NCBI RefSeq assembly: GCF_001865995.1
Contig: NZ_MLQQ01000001.1
Span: 682,001-746,000, forward strand
DNA: 64,000 nt
Direction: 5' to 3'
Source: Anaerobacillus arseniciselenatis
GTDB lineage: Bacteria; Bacillota; Bacilli; Bacillales; Anaerobacillaceae
Shown: piece after piece, positions 9,255 through 17,353 of the stretch
How the letters are laid out: each line of letters opens with the position of its first letter
Numbering within the stretch: the first letter of the stretch is position 1
Translations under genes and position numbers: made by a program
The notes under the pieces: generated by a model
Databases searched by the model: none
Seen by the model: only the letters and a program-made list of their open reading frames with translations
Told to the model about the DNA's origin: nothing

Positions 9255-10415
9255 TTACCGCATCATTAATGACAAATTCCCTGCAGCAACCATAATAGTA
9301 ATCGCTAAGAAAAACATTAAACAAACTGTAGCTAAAGCCGCAAAGACAAATATGACGGATTTTCCAATTATTGATAAACTTTGTATAATAGCACCGCCAC
9401 CAAGAGGCTGTAACACCGCAGCAGCAATATTGAAAATAAATGCTAATGCTAAAACTTTAATTGCAGGAAAAGCACATATTAATAACAATATAGCTAGTCC
9501 TACTATTCCTACCGTGTTCTTAAGTAATATAGAAGCCCCCATAACTGTATCTGCCGCATCTGTAAACACCCTACCTACAATCGGAACGAAATTTCCTGTA
9601 ACAAATTTCGCTGTACGAATAGTAATACCATCAGCAACCGCAGTGACTGCACCTTGTACAGAAATGACACCTAAAAAAACGGTTAAAAATATCCCTAAAG
9701 TTCCGACACTTATATTTCTTAATAAATTGGCTAGCTTTGTTACTTTATAATGATCTGTTAAAGTACTTACTAGGCTTAACAATGCCGATAAAAAAAGTAA
9801 AGGCAAAACAAAATGTTTGATTAAAAGTCCACTCGTGTTTACTAAAAAAATAATCAATGGGTGAAAAAGAGCAACGGAAGTTAAACTGCCAATAGATGCT
9901 AGTAATGCTAATAATAGTGGTAGTAGGGCAATCATAAAGTTAATCATTGATGAAATCGCTGATTGGGCATATGAAACCGCTATATAAAAACTATTAATGG
10001 CGATGATTAGTAAAACCATGTATACGATGGCATTAGCCACTTTACTAACAGTGTTTCTTTCAAAAGCTGATTGTAAGTTTTGTAAAATAACACTGAAGAC
10101 CGTTAATAAAATTAATGTTCCTAATAACTTCCCATTAACAATAATCTCATGGAAGAAATAACGAACAAATCCAAGTAGCCATTCTTTTAAAGAAAATTGT
10201 TTTTCTCCACGAACGAATTCCATAAAGGAACCTTTTTGGTTATCAGGAAGAAAACCTCCATATTCATTTACAATTTCTTCCCAGTAGTCTCTTATTTCAT
10301 CAATTCCTAATTGCGAAAGCTGTTCATTGACGAGGTTTTCTTGGGGTGCTTCTGCTATTGCTATAGTAGGTATGATTAAGAAAAAGAAGAATGCTAGAAC
10401 GAAAATTTTTTTCAT
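9255..10415 (-). CDS. spoIIIAE: Stage III sporulation protein AE
   Basis: Polytopic membrane protein of 386 residues with an N-terminal signal segment (KKIFVLAFFFFLIIPTIAIA), a short extracellular domain and about eight membrane helices. It belongs to the mother-cell membrane base of the SpoIIIA channel. Between it and spoIIIAD a 119-bp inverted-repeat element (10471-10589) has been inserted, leaving 175 bases between two genes that are normally nearly contiguous. Expression must therefore read through the element or start anew. Confidence 0.93.
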   Translation of the reverse strand: MKKIFVLAFFFFLIIPTIAIAEAPQENLVNEQLSQLGIDEIRDYWEEIVNEYGGFLPDNQKGSFMEFVRGEKQFSLKEWLLGFVRYFFHEIIVNGKLLGTLILLTVFSVILQNLQSAFERNTVSKVANAIVYMVLLIIAINSFYIAVSYAQSAISSMINFMIALLPLLLALLASIGSLTSVALFHPLIIFLVNTSGLLIKHFVLPLLFLSALLSLVSTLTDHYKVTKLANLLRNISVGTLGIFLTVFLGVISVQGAVTAVADGITIRTAKFVTGNFVPIVGRVFTDAADTVMGASILLKNTVGIVGLAILLLICAFPAIKVLALAFIFNIAAAVLQPLGGGAIIQSLSIIGKSVIFVFAALATVCLMFFLAITIMVAAGNLSLMMR

Positions 10416-10470
10416 GAGTAAAACCCCTATCTTAGCCTTTAAATTCCCAAGAATTAAACTTCAATCATTT

Positions 10471-10589
10471 TAATGAATTTCATAATCCATTATTACCTCC
10501 ACTAAGATCAATATATAGTTGCGTCAAAACCATTCGCAAACTATATATTGCTTGATGTGGCTCATTTTTGGTAATTATGAAATTCACTC
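10471..10589 (-). mobile_element. 119-bp inverted-repeat element, type A, copy 2 (inside spoIIIA operon)
   Basis: Complete copy in reverse orientation, flanked by ATTT on both sides (10467-10470 and 10590-10593). The right-hand ATTT contains two bases of the spoIIIAD stop codon, so insertion occurred exactly at the end of that gene. Both hairpin arms carry perfect CAATATATAG/CTATATATTG cores. Confidence 0.92.
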
Positions 10590-10591
10590 AT

Positions 10592-10990
10592 TTAATAAGG
10601 TAGCAACCCAATCACAGTTTCAATAATTGCTGTAATAATTGGTATAGCCATCACTAAAATAAATACTTTACCGGCAAGTTCAATTTTTGATGCTACTGCT
10701 CCTTGACCGGCATCTTTAGCGATTTGCGCACCAAACTCAGCGATGTAGGCAATTCCGATAATTTTTAATATCGTTTGGACATATACCATATTGATATTGG
10801 CATTGATGGCGATTTTTTGAAGCATTGTCACAATCATATATATTTGATCAATAAGAAAAATAAAAATGATCACACCAACAAAAACGGTTAGCATAAATGC
10901 AAATATAGGTTTTTGCTCTTTTACTACAAGGGCTAAAAATGTAGTAATTAGCCCTAAGCCGACTATTTGAATAATTTCAATGGCCGCCAC
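10592..10990 (-). CDS. spoIIIAD: Stage III sporulation protein AD
   Basis: Small polytopic membrane protein of about 132 residues (three to four helices; IQIVGLGLITTFLALVVKEQKP is characteristic) that forms part of the SpoIIIA membrane complex. The start is uncertain. The GTG at 10990 lies inside the GGGAGG ribosome-binding site, while an ATT codon at 10981 has ideal spacing and would give a protein beginning (M)EIIQIVGLG. The stop codon is overlapped by the target duplication of the inserted element. Confidence 0.92.
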   Translation of the reverse strand: MAAIEIIQIVGLGLITTFLALVVKEQKPIFAFMLTVFVGVIIFIFLIDQIYMIVTMLQKIAINANINMVYVQTILKIIGIAYIAEFGAQIAKDAGQGAVASKIELAGKVFILVMAIPIITAIIETVIGLLPY

Positions 10991-10995
10991 CTCCC

Positions 10996-11199
10996 TTACT
11001 GAAAGAGAAAGACACCTTTAATTTTTTGAAACAAATTATCGATAACTGAAGCAACCATAAATAAAACGACCACAAATCCTATTAAGGTGACCCAATTTGC
11101 CCAGTCATCTTTCCCCATCTGTTTTAGTACTGTTTGGATCATCGCTACTACGATCCCAATTCCTGCAATTTGGAATATCATGTTAACATCATAGCCCAT
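10996..11199 (-). CDS. spoIIIAC: Stage III sporulation protein AC
   Basis: A 67-residue membrane protein with two helices (MIFQIAGIGIVVAMIQTVL and WVTLIGFVVVLFMVASVIDNLF), standard size for SpoIIIAC. A strong AAGGAGGAG site precedes the ATG. It lies five bases before spoIIIAD and 24 after spoIIIAB in the operon. Confidence 0.93.
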   Translation of the reverse strand: MGYDVNMIFQIAGIGIVVAMIQTVLKQMGKDDWANWVTLIGFVVVLFMVASVIDNLFQKIKGVFLFQ

Positions 11200-11223
11200 G
11201 TAATCTCCTCCTTAGCCTCACGT

Positions 11224-11736
11224 TCAAATCATCAATATGACAATTAACAATCCCGTTAAAAAACCTAAACTTTTTAACATCTTTTCATAACGGTTTTGTG
11301 ACTCTATAGCGTCACCTTCTTCTCTTTCTAGGTGGTTTAGCGTTAAGCGAATTTGCTTTTGCTGATGTTCTCTATCATGCTGCCCTAAAGTAGCTCCGAA
11401 CTGGCTCATTACTTCTAACTCTCCATTACATAAAGCGGTTAAATGCCACGTTTCTTTGAGGCTATCTTCCCAAGCTTTATGAACGCTAACTTCCCCCATT
11501 TTCAACCTTTCAGAAAAACATGTAAAAAAGTAAGAGATTGGCTTCGGAAGCTGTTTAGCTATGTGATCACTTGCTTGGGCTAACGGTGTTAATCCATACA
11601 TAATTTCAGATTCGAGTGATTGAAGTGCAACTTTTAAATGTCGTAATTGTCTAGGTCTTTCCGTTAATCTTCTAGCAAATTCAAACCCTACCCAAGTGGT
11701 CGCAATTAAAATTAATATCGCTCCAAAAATTTTCAA
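11224..11736 (-). CDS. spoIIIAB: Stage III sporulation protein AB
   Basis: About 170 residues with membrane helices at both ends (KIFGAILILIATTWVGFEFA and LGFLTGLLIVILMI) flanking a cytoplasmic helical domain. This is the layout of SpoIIIAB, which resembles the GspF-type platform of type II secretion and pairs with the SpoIIIAA ATPase. Translation starts at TTG inside the end of spoIIIAA (four-base overlap), indicating coupling. Confidence 0.93.
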   Translation of the reverse strand: MKIFGAILILIATTWVGFEFARRLTERPRQLRHLKVALQSLESEIMYGLTPLAQASDHIAKQLPKPISYFFTCFSERLKMGEVSVHKAWEDSLKETWHLTALCNGELEVMSQFGATLGQHDREHQQKQIRLTLNHLEREEGDAIESQNRYEKMLKSLGFLTGLLIVILMI

Positions 11737-12659
11737 TGTAACCTCACCACATCTTTTCCATTTTCATCTCTTATACGTTTTACTTTGCCAGGTTGAAACC
11801 CTCTTGAAAGTTCAATACAGCGCGTAAAAACATTCATTTCCATTAACGGTTTAAGAGTAGGACGATCTAAAACGTCTTCGATCTTATTCCCATGTACTGT
11901 CGTAATAATTTGTACCCCTGAATGAATCGCTTCCATAATCGCTTCACTATCCTCTTTTCTGCCAATTTCATCAACAATTAACACTTCAGGACTCATGGAT
12001 CTTATTAACATCATCATGCCTTCTGCCTTAGGACACGCATCTAAGACATCAACTCTATCCCCTAACCGATGTTGCGGAATGCCTTTAACGGAACCCGCAA
12101 TTTCTGATCGTTCATCGACAATTCCAATTTTCATCGACGGAATTTTACCGCTTCCTTCGCTGATCACACGCGCTAAATCCCGTAATAACGTTGTTTTACC
12201 TGTTTGTGGTGGCCCGACAATTAACGTATTATTCCAGGATCCATTTTTATACAAATATTGAATGTATGGATTGGCGACTCCGATTTTTTGCCTAGCAATT
12301 CTTATATTAAAGGAACTAATATCACGAATCGCCTTAACTCTCCCTTTGTCCGTAATCACTTTCCCAGCTAGTCCTACTCTATGACCACCACGAATAGTAA
12401 TATATCCTCGCTTCAGTTCTTCTTCTAAAGCGTATAGTGAATAATCACTTAGCTGGTTTAACAAGTGAATGGCATCGCTTGGCGTAATAGAATAAGGGAA
12501 TTCATTTTTTTTTGGAAAAAACGGCTTTCCGTCAATAACAACTTCAAGTGGTCGGTGGATTCTTATGCGGATTTCCTCAACCTTATCTCTCGTAGACATA
12601 GGTAAAGTTTTGATCATTTCTTTAACATTATCTGGTAACACCGCCAATATCTCTTCCAA
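11733..12659 (-). CDS. spoIIIAA: Stage III sporulation protein AA, secretion-type ATPase
   Basis: ATPase of about 308 residues related to type II/IV secretion and pilus motors, thought to energise assembly or transport of the SpoIIIA-SpoIIQ channel in the mother cell. Walker A GPPQTGKT is at about 149-156 and the Walker B-like EVLIVDEIGR follows. I place the start at TTG 12659, because the resulting LEEILAVLP aligns with the MKEVMEVLP start of the B. subtilis protein. An in-frame GTG lies 12 bases upstream. First gene of spoIIIA. Confidence 0.94.
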   Translation of the reverse strand: MEEILAVLPDNVKEMIKTLPMSTRDKVEEIRIRIHRPLEVVIDGKPFFPKKNEFPYSITPSDAIHLLNQLSDYSLYALEEELKRGYITIRGGHRVGLAGKVITDKGRVKAIRDISSFNIRIARQKIGVANPYIQYLYKNGSWNNTLIVGPPQTGKTTLLRDLARVISEGSGKIPSMKIGIVDERSEIAGSVKGIPQHRLGDRVDVLDACPKAEGMMMLIRSMSPEVLIVDEIGRKEDSEAIMEAIHSGVQIITTVHGNKIEDVLDRPTLKPLMEMNVFTRCIELSRGFQPGKVKRIRDENGKDVVRLH

Positions 12660-12774
12660 GCTTAACCCCACCCTCTAGTTAATAATGTTGTACTTGCTCT
12701 ACTATAAAAAATGTATGCAGGCTTGACCATAATATGACTACTTCATTTTAGAGGCTATAAACATTATTTCCTTT

Positions 12775-13056
12775 TTAACGTCGCAAACCGATAAGAATTA
12801 ATAGTACGCCACAACCAATGAGTAATAATTTGCTAAATGAAAGCTTGTCTGCCATCCCAATTAACCCAATGCTCATTGTAGTAATTAAAATAATTGGACC
12901 TACAATCGCAAGTGCCGCATTAATCATTAGTGCTTTATCAACCGTATTAAATTTCAGCATTAATGTAGCTGCTGTAATTTCAATGAGCCCTGAAATTAAC
13001 CTTAATATCACCATGCCTAAAACTGCAGTTTCAAGCGCCGCAATCCAATTTTTCAT
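12775..13056 (-). CDS. yqhV: YqhV family small membrane protein
   Basis: A 93-residue protein with three predicted membrane helices, found directly upstream of spoIIIAA as in B. subtilis, where yqhV has the same length. The ATG at 13056 follows GAGGTGG with ideal spacing, so a longer TTG-start version is unlikely. Its function is not established. The conserved position next to spoIIIA suggests, but does not show, a sporulation link. Confidence 0.85.
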   Translation of the reverse strand: MKNWIAALETAVLGMVILRLISGLIEITAATLMLKFNTVDKALMINAALAIVGPIILITTMSIGLIGMADKLSFSKLLLIGCGVLLILIGLRR

Positions 13057-13146
13057 TTTCTTCCACCTCAAGTTAGGTACATTTTTTAAAACTTGTTTAT
13101 TTCGTGTAGTACAACCTTATGATTTTGTCTGCTTTTTAGAACAGTA

Positions 13147-13186
13147 AAAAAGCACCTACCTACAAAAAATGTAAGTACGTGCTTTT
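13147..13186. terminator. Bidirectional terminator-like hairpin
   Basis: AAAAGCAC and GTGCTTTT, with inner GTA and TACA pairs, form a long stem with A- and T-runs on the two sides. It lies between the 133-residue gene and yqhV, both read leftward, so it would end the former. Confidence 0.65.
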
Positions 13187-13310
13187 AGTCTGTTGACAAA
13201 CGCTCGCATACGTCGTTGTTCACCCTTGAGTTCATGCTCATTACCGTCAGTGGTAACTCCGCTGTCCACAAGGGTTCACGCCTCGTCTGAAAAGCGTTTT
13301 CAATCAGACT
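13187..13310. repeat. Large imperfect palindrome (variable-stem type)
   Basis: The outer arms 13187-13204 and 13293-13310 pair over 18 bases with few mismatches. Inner complementary pieces include CCCTTG/CAAGGG and TTACC/GGTAA. It is adjacent to the terminator at 13147-13186 and to a degenerate GAGTT tract (about 13360-13393) that follows the next gene's stop. No coding potential is seen in 13057-13393. Confidence 0.6.
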
Positions 13311-13393
13311 AAACTTTTTAAAAACTTTTTTGCTCAAAACACCGAAGCGAGGCTTTCAACAACTCAACACTCTTCACTCATAACTCAAAACTA

Positions 13394-13795
13394 CTACTGG
13401 ACTTGACTTCTAACAACTTGAGCTAATAACTCCTCATCTTCAACCCACTCTTCAAATGAATGGCGATCTGAACAAAATGCAGCTAATTGATCATCATTTT
13501 GAAATACATTTATACAAACCATATCCTCAAAATGGGTATTATATTCTATTTCGTAATCAGCAATTTTCTTTCTATTTTTACCTGAGGGGCTTTGTGCACT
13601 TTTAACTTGTTTTATATGCGTTTTAGCTAGTTGTAACAAGTCCTTTTCATCCCATTCTTGGAAGTATGAAACATCTGAACAGAAAGCACCCATATTTTTA
13701 CCGTATTGATGAACTTCGATACACACAATGTCTTTTGAAAATTCAAAGTAAGCAATTTGTAACCCATCGTCAAACTTTTTTGAAATTTTCTCCAT
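13394..13795 (-). CDS. Small protein with two tandem copies of one domain, function unknown
   Basis: A 133-residue cytoplasmic protein. Residues 14-63 and 82-131 are clearly the same unit twice: a beta-rich start ending in xVCIxV, then GAFCSD or AAFCSD, an aromatic-EEW/EW motif, and an acidic helix ending in a QV. A basic linker (SGKNRKK) joins them. Each repeat keeps two cysteines at equal spacing, which may matter for redox or metal binding. A good GGGGTG ribosome-binding site precedes the ATG. I do not recognise the family. Confidence 0.8.
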   Translation of the reverse strand: MEKISKKFDDGLQIAYFEFSKDIVCIEVHQYGKNMGAFCSDVSYFQEWDEKDLLQLAKTHIKQVKSAQSPSGKNRKKIADYEIEYNTHFEDMVCINVFQNDDQLAAFCSDRHSFEEWVEDEELLAQVVRSQVQ

Positions 13796-13908
13796 AATAG
13801 CACCCCTTTTAATTTAATTTTTTTCGTCATACAAATACTTACCCGTTTTAAAAATTTCAAAACATACATTTCTGAATATTTTAATTTTATCAAAATATCG
13901 TTCTAAAA

Positions 13909-14065
13909 TATGACGGCATCATTACCATTTAGCATGTAAAAGTCGGGCGATTTTCTTCACTTCGCTGTGACCTTCTAACGAATCTCAGAGGCTCGTTCAG
14001 GAAAATCACCCTCCTTTTTACATAAAAAATCCTCATGGCAGCTTGCCTGCCGCCACCATCTAATC
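13909..14065 (+). repeat. Variable-stem hairpin repeat, copy a
   Basis: Main hairpin arms 13945-13955 and 14001-14011 pair (one G-T) around the conserved loop with CACTTCGCTGTGACC and GAATCTCAGAGGCTCGTTC. It is followed by a small hairpin, GGCAGC/GCCGCC, in the recurrent context ATAAAA-CCTCATG...CACCATCTAA. An AACCAAC-rich tract follows (14110-14142). No gene is seen in 13796-14201. Confidence 0.75.
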
Positions 14066-14152
14066 TGATAAAACACGTGCATTTCTTTCAACCCTTCCAA
14101 CATTCAACTTTCCCCTAACCAACAAACCAACTAACCAACTAAAAAACAAAAA

Positions 14153-14178
14153 AGAGGAAGACGTGTAAGTCAACCTCT
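14153..14178 (-). terminator. efp terminator
   Basis: On the minus strand AGAGG/CCTCT plus inner GAC/GTC make a stem followed by TTTTTTG, 24 bases after the efp stop codon. Confidence 0.75.
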
Positions 14179-14201
14179 CATCATAATAGATTAAATTGTA
14201 A

Positions 14202-14759
14202 TTATGCTCTAGACATGTATGCTGCGTTTCGTGTATCAATAATTAAAGCTTCACCTTCATTTATGAAGAACGGAACTTGAACTGTTAAACCCGTTTCTAA
14301 AGTAGCAGGTTTTGTACCACCTGAAGCTGTATCTCCTTTAATCCCAGGCTCCGTTTCAGTAACTTTTAACTCTACAGTATTCGGTAATTCGACACCAAGA
14401 GTCTCACCTTGATACGTCATTACTTGAACAACCATGTTTTCCTTTAAAAATTTCAGTTCATACTCTAGTTGAGAAGACGATAATTCTAATTGCTCATATG
14501 TTTCGTTGTCCATAAACGTGTGCATATCACCACTAGCATAAAGGTAGGCCATACGGCGATTTTCAATATGTGCCTTTGCTACTTTTTCACCGGCACGGAA
14601 TGTTTTTTCTTGAATAGCACCTGTACGAAGGTTACGAAGTTTCGAACGTACAAAAGCAGCTCCTTTACCTGGCTTTACGTGTTGGAAATCCATCACTTGC
14701 CAAATACCACCGTCTACTTCAATTGTTAAACCTGTCTTAAAATCGTTTACTGAAATCAT
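14202..14759 (-). CDS. efp: Translation elongation factor P
   Basis: EF-P, 185 residues, binds ribosomes stalled at polyproline stretches and promotes peptide-bond formation. All three beta-barrel domains are present. The domain I loop has PGKGAAF, with Lys32 at the tip, the residue that carries the 5-aminopentanol modification in B. subtilis. The C-terminus has the EF-P signature [16 protein letters not shown]. It is preceded by AGGAGG and lies 47 bases after the peptidase gene, as in B. subtilis yqhT-efp. Confidence 0.97.
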   Translation of the reverse strand: MISVNDFKTGLTIEVDGGIWQVMDFQHVKPGKGAAFVRSKLRNLRTGAIQEKTFRAGEKVAKAHIENRRMAYLYASGDMHTFMDNETYEQLELSSSQLEYELKFLKENMVVQVMTYQGETLGVELPNTVELKVTETEPGIKGDTASGGTKPATLETGLTVQVPFFINEGEALIIDTRNAAYMSRA

Positions 14760-14806
14760 GTTTATTTTTCCTCCTAAATTCCCTTGATATCTATGGGCTG
14801 TTACTT

Positions 14807-15877
14807 TTATTCACCAATAATTAATAACTCTTTTGTCGAGTGGGTAAGTGTTTCATTTCCATTTTCAGTAATCACTGTATCGTCTTCGATACGAGTTCCA
14901 CCAACACCTGAAATATATATTCCTGGTTCTACTGTTACTACCATCCCTGGTTCAAGAACCGTATCAGACTTCATAGACAGCCCCGGTCCTTCGTGTACTT
15001 CCATTCCGAGACCGTGACCTGTAGAATGTCCAAAATATTCACCGTAGCCTTGTTCTGTAATGTAATCTCTAGTTAAAGCATCTGCTTCTTTACCAGTTAA
15101 CCCAGGCTTTATCCCTTTCATTCCTCGAAGTTGAGCTTCTAATACTGTATTATATATTTTTTCTAACTCACTTGATGGTTTACCTACAGCTACTGTTCGG
15201 GTAATATCTGAACAATATCCTTTATAATATGCTCCAAAGTCAAGAGTTACAAGCTCACCCGTTTTTATAATTTTATCAGATGCAACACCGTGTGGTAGCG
15301 CAGAACGAATCCCCGATGCAACAATAATATCAAAAGAAGATGAAACAGCCCCTTGTTTTCTCATGAAAAATTCTAGTTCGTTAGATACGTCTAACTCTGT
15401 AAGGCCTGGTTTTATGTAAGTAATAATATGATCAAATGCAGCATCAGCAATTTGAGCAGCTTCCTTTAGTATTTTAATTTCTTGTTCATCTTTAATCAAT
15501 CGTATATTTTCAAGCATTCCACTTACGGGAACTAATTCTGTTCCTGTAAATTTACTTTTAAAATCTTCATATTGAGCAAAGCTAACATGATTCTTTTCAA
15601 AACCTAATCTTTTTATGCCTAAATCTTTTAACTGAGTAGCAATTTCTTCTACTAAAGAATTTTTATGCTGTACAATTTCATAATTTATCGCTTGCTCAGA
15701 AGCCTGATCTACGTAACGAAAATCTGTAATAAACTTTGCGTCTGTTTTAGTGATCAGCGCTACTCCAGCTGTACCTGTAAAGCCTGTAATGTAACGGCGG
15801 TTATAATTACTCGTTACTAAAACCGCTTCAACTTCATTTGCTGTAAACTTTTCTCGTAGCTTATTGAGCCTTTCCAT
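14807..15877 (-). CDS. Xaa-Pro aminopeptidase, M24 family (YqhT)
   Basis: Metallopeptidase of 356 residues that releases N-terminal residues preceding proline. It has a creatinase-like N-terminal domain and a pita-bread M24 domain whose metal ligands are visible in [17 protein letters not shown] (two Asp), the [11 protein letters not shown] segment (His), VEPGIY (Glu) and GGTRIEDD (Glu). The ATG at 15877 has AGGAGG ten bases upstream. A longer version starting at 15934 is not supported. It corresponds to B. subtilis yqhT and probably shares a transcript with efp. Confidence 0.93.
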   Translation of the reverse strand: MERLNKLREKFTANEVEAVLVTSNYNRRYITGFTGTAGVALITKTDAKFITDFRYVDQASEQAINYEIVQHKNSLVEEIATQLKDLGIKRLGFEKNHVSFAQYEDFKSKFTGTELVPVSGMLENIRLIKDEQEIKILKEAAQIADAAFDHIITYIKPGLTELDVSNELEFFMRKQGAVSSSFDIIVASGIRSALPHGVASDKIIKTGELVTLDFGAYYKGYCSDITRTVAVGKPSSELEKIYNTVLEAQLRGMKGIKPGLTGKEADALTRDYITEQGYGEYFGHSTGHGLGMEVHEGPGLSMKSDTVLEPGMVVTVEPGIYISGVGGTRIEDDTVITENGNETLTHSTKELLIIGE

Positions 15878-15973
15878 AAAACAAAAACCTCCTTGTTGTA
15901 AGTATAAAAACGAATAGAATGCCCTAATGGACATTCTATCACATGCTTGTACATTTTGAATAGTTGAGCGTCG

Positions 15974-16447
15974 CTACTTGGTCATCTCACTATATTCGTA
16001 AGAAATTGAATACCCTATAAATACACCGTATAAAATGTATAAACAAATCCCAGTTATGATCGTATTTAGGTCTAAATTGACAAGTGGTTTCAACCCAGGA
16101 AAAATTGGGTTTAACAAATAAAAAACAAATAACCATAATAAGAAACCATAAGCGACTCCAGGCCATATACTATTAAACCTAGCTAAAATAAACCGATACA
16201 AGAAGGCTGCAACGATTGAAAGAATTGAAATAACACCAATCCCTACCAAATGTCCAATAAAACGATTTTTCCAATCTCCTAAAGCCCATGGCATTAATAC
16301 TAAAGCTGGACCTACTCGAATAAAATTAAAGAAGAAAGCAAAATAACCGACAATGCTCCAAATCAAACCACCAAAAAAACCAATCGATGCCACTGTAGAA
16401 TTAAAGCTCATAGGTTGCTCACGCTTATTTTGTTCTAGATTTTCCAT
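15974..16447 (-). CDS. yqhR: YqhR (FigP) family membrane protein
   Basis: A 157-residue protein with four membrane helices; FFGGLIWSIVGYFAFFFNFIRVGP and the GPALVLMPWALGDWKNRFIGHLVGI segment are typical of YqhR. From what I recall of the literature, B. subtilis YqhR was renamed FigP and works with SpoVAF as an ion channel that amplifies the germination response. A SpoVAF-type gene lies in this window at 55232. The ATG at 16447 has GAGGTG nine bases upstream, so the GTG ten bases further upstream is unlikely. Confidence 0.85.
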   Translation of the reverse strand: MENLEQNKREQPMSFNSTVASIGFFGGLIWSIVGYFAFFFNFIRVGPALVLMPWALGDWKNRFIGHLVGIGVISILSIVAAFLYRFILARFNSIWPGVAYGFLLWLFVFYLLNPIFPGLKPLVNLDLNTIITGICLYILYGVFIGYSISYEYSEMTK

Positions 16448-16503
16448 TTTCTTAATCACCTCATGCCATAGTATGACCTAGATTGCAAAAAACTATAGCA
16501 TTT

Positions 16504-16622
16504 GAGTGAATTTCATAATTACCTTATTTAAGTCATATCAGACTATATGTAGTTGCGAGCGTTTTAACTCAACTACATACTAGATACCTAGTGGCGATTA
16601 TATCGAATTATGAAATTCATTA
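16504..16622 (+). mobile_element. 119-bp inverted-repeat element, type B, copy 3
   Basis: Full-length copy with exact ATTT duplications at 16500-16503 and 16623-16626. The central stem is CTATATGTAGTTG against CAACTACATACTAG (slightly degraded). The rest of 16623-16961 holds a degenerate inverted repeat (AAGCGCTTGT near 16781, ACAAGCTTTTT near 16818) and the yqhP leader. Confidence 0.92.
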
Positions 16623-16961
16623 ATTTCTAATTAATAAAATAGTGTGTAAAAATTTAAGTTAATGGGAATAAATATTATTATAACATTTATTTTCTAGAGG
16701 AAATTGCCATTTTCATGTAGAATATTAAGTATAATATCTTTTTTGTAATTAAAAAAGTTATTCTTTCTTTCCTTTCAAAAAAGCGCTTGTCCAGTCCTGA
16801 AAAGCGGTGGAGAGCCAACAAGCTTTTTAGCTTTATTTTAGTTTTTATACACAAAAGGGATGAACCAATTAGCCCAAAGCATAATATTGATATTAAAAGA
16901 TGTTTAACTTCCATTTTACCGAATTTCCTTAAAGTAATTTAAATTCTTTGGAGGTGAGCGT

Positions 16962-17339
16962 ATGACTCGTTATTCTTTTCATCCACTTATTTTATGTGTT
17001 TTAGTTTTATCAATTATCGGCTTGTTTTATCGGTTGTTAACTGAACCTGCTGCATTATTTCAACAATTATTATTTATGGTAGTATTTGTAGCGATTATTT
17101 TCTTTATATTCAAGAAATTTTTAGCACATAAACTTAGTACAGGTGCTTATGCAAGCTCACATCACCCTCAAGCGAGAAAGGTGTCCCAAAAAGCTTCTTC
17201 GGGAACTAATGTGATCCCTCATAAGAAGAAAAAAGAAAGCAAGAAATTTAATCGACCATTGACTAAAAAGCGTACTGACGTAAATTTAACAGTCATTGAA
17301 GGCAAAAAAAATAAGAAAAAGAATCGAGCCCTTTTTTAA
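16962..17339 (+). CDS. yqhP: YqhP family membrane protein with basic tail
   Basis: A 125-residue protein with two N-terminal membrane helices (residues about 7-24 and 31-51) and a strongly Lys/Arg-rich cytoplasmic tail (KKKKESKKF, KKNKKKN). A perfect GGAGGTGAGCGT site precedes the ATG. Its position divergent from yqhR and convergent with the patatin gene matches B. subtilis yqhP. Function unknown. The basic tail could contact nucleic acid or anionic lipids (inference). Confidence 0.8.
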   Translation: MTRYSFHPLILCVLVLSIIGLFYRLLTEPAALFQQLLFMVVFVAIIFFIFKKFLAHKLSTGAYASSHHPQARKVSQKASSGTNVIPHKKKKESKKFNRPLTKKRTDVNLTVIEGKKNKKKNRALF

Positions 17340-17352
17340 AAAGTGCTCGATT
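17322..17352. terminator. Bidirectional terminator between yqhP and yqhO
   Basis: AATCGAGC and GCTCGATT arms, extended by CTTTTT/AAAAAG, form an almost perfect hairpin with a T-run on the plus side and A-run on the other. The yqhP stop codon lies inside the hairpin. Confidence 0.8.
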
Positions 17353-17353
17353 T

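Noticed and set aside
15877..15934. Upstream extension of the Xaa-Pro aminopeptidase
   Set aside because: The extra residues are not family-like, and the ATG at 15877 has the only good ribosome-binding site. Similar extensions were dropped at accB, spoIIIAA, spoIIIAF, yqhO, yqhV, midA, yqgX, yqgV, thiE, glcK, ldh and the M42 gene.
16687..16914. A 75-codon minus-strand frame upstream of yqhP
   Set aside because: It has a hydrophobic start and no recognisable ribosome-binding site, and overlaps a decayed inverted repeat. Coding is possible but too weakly supported to list.
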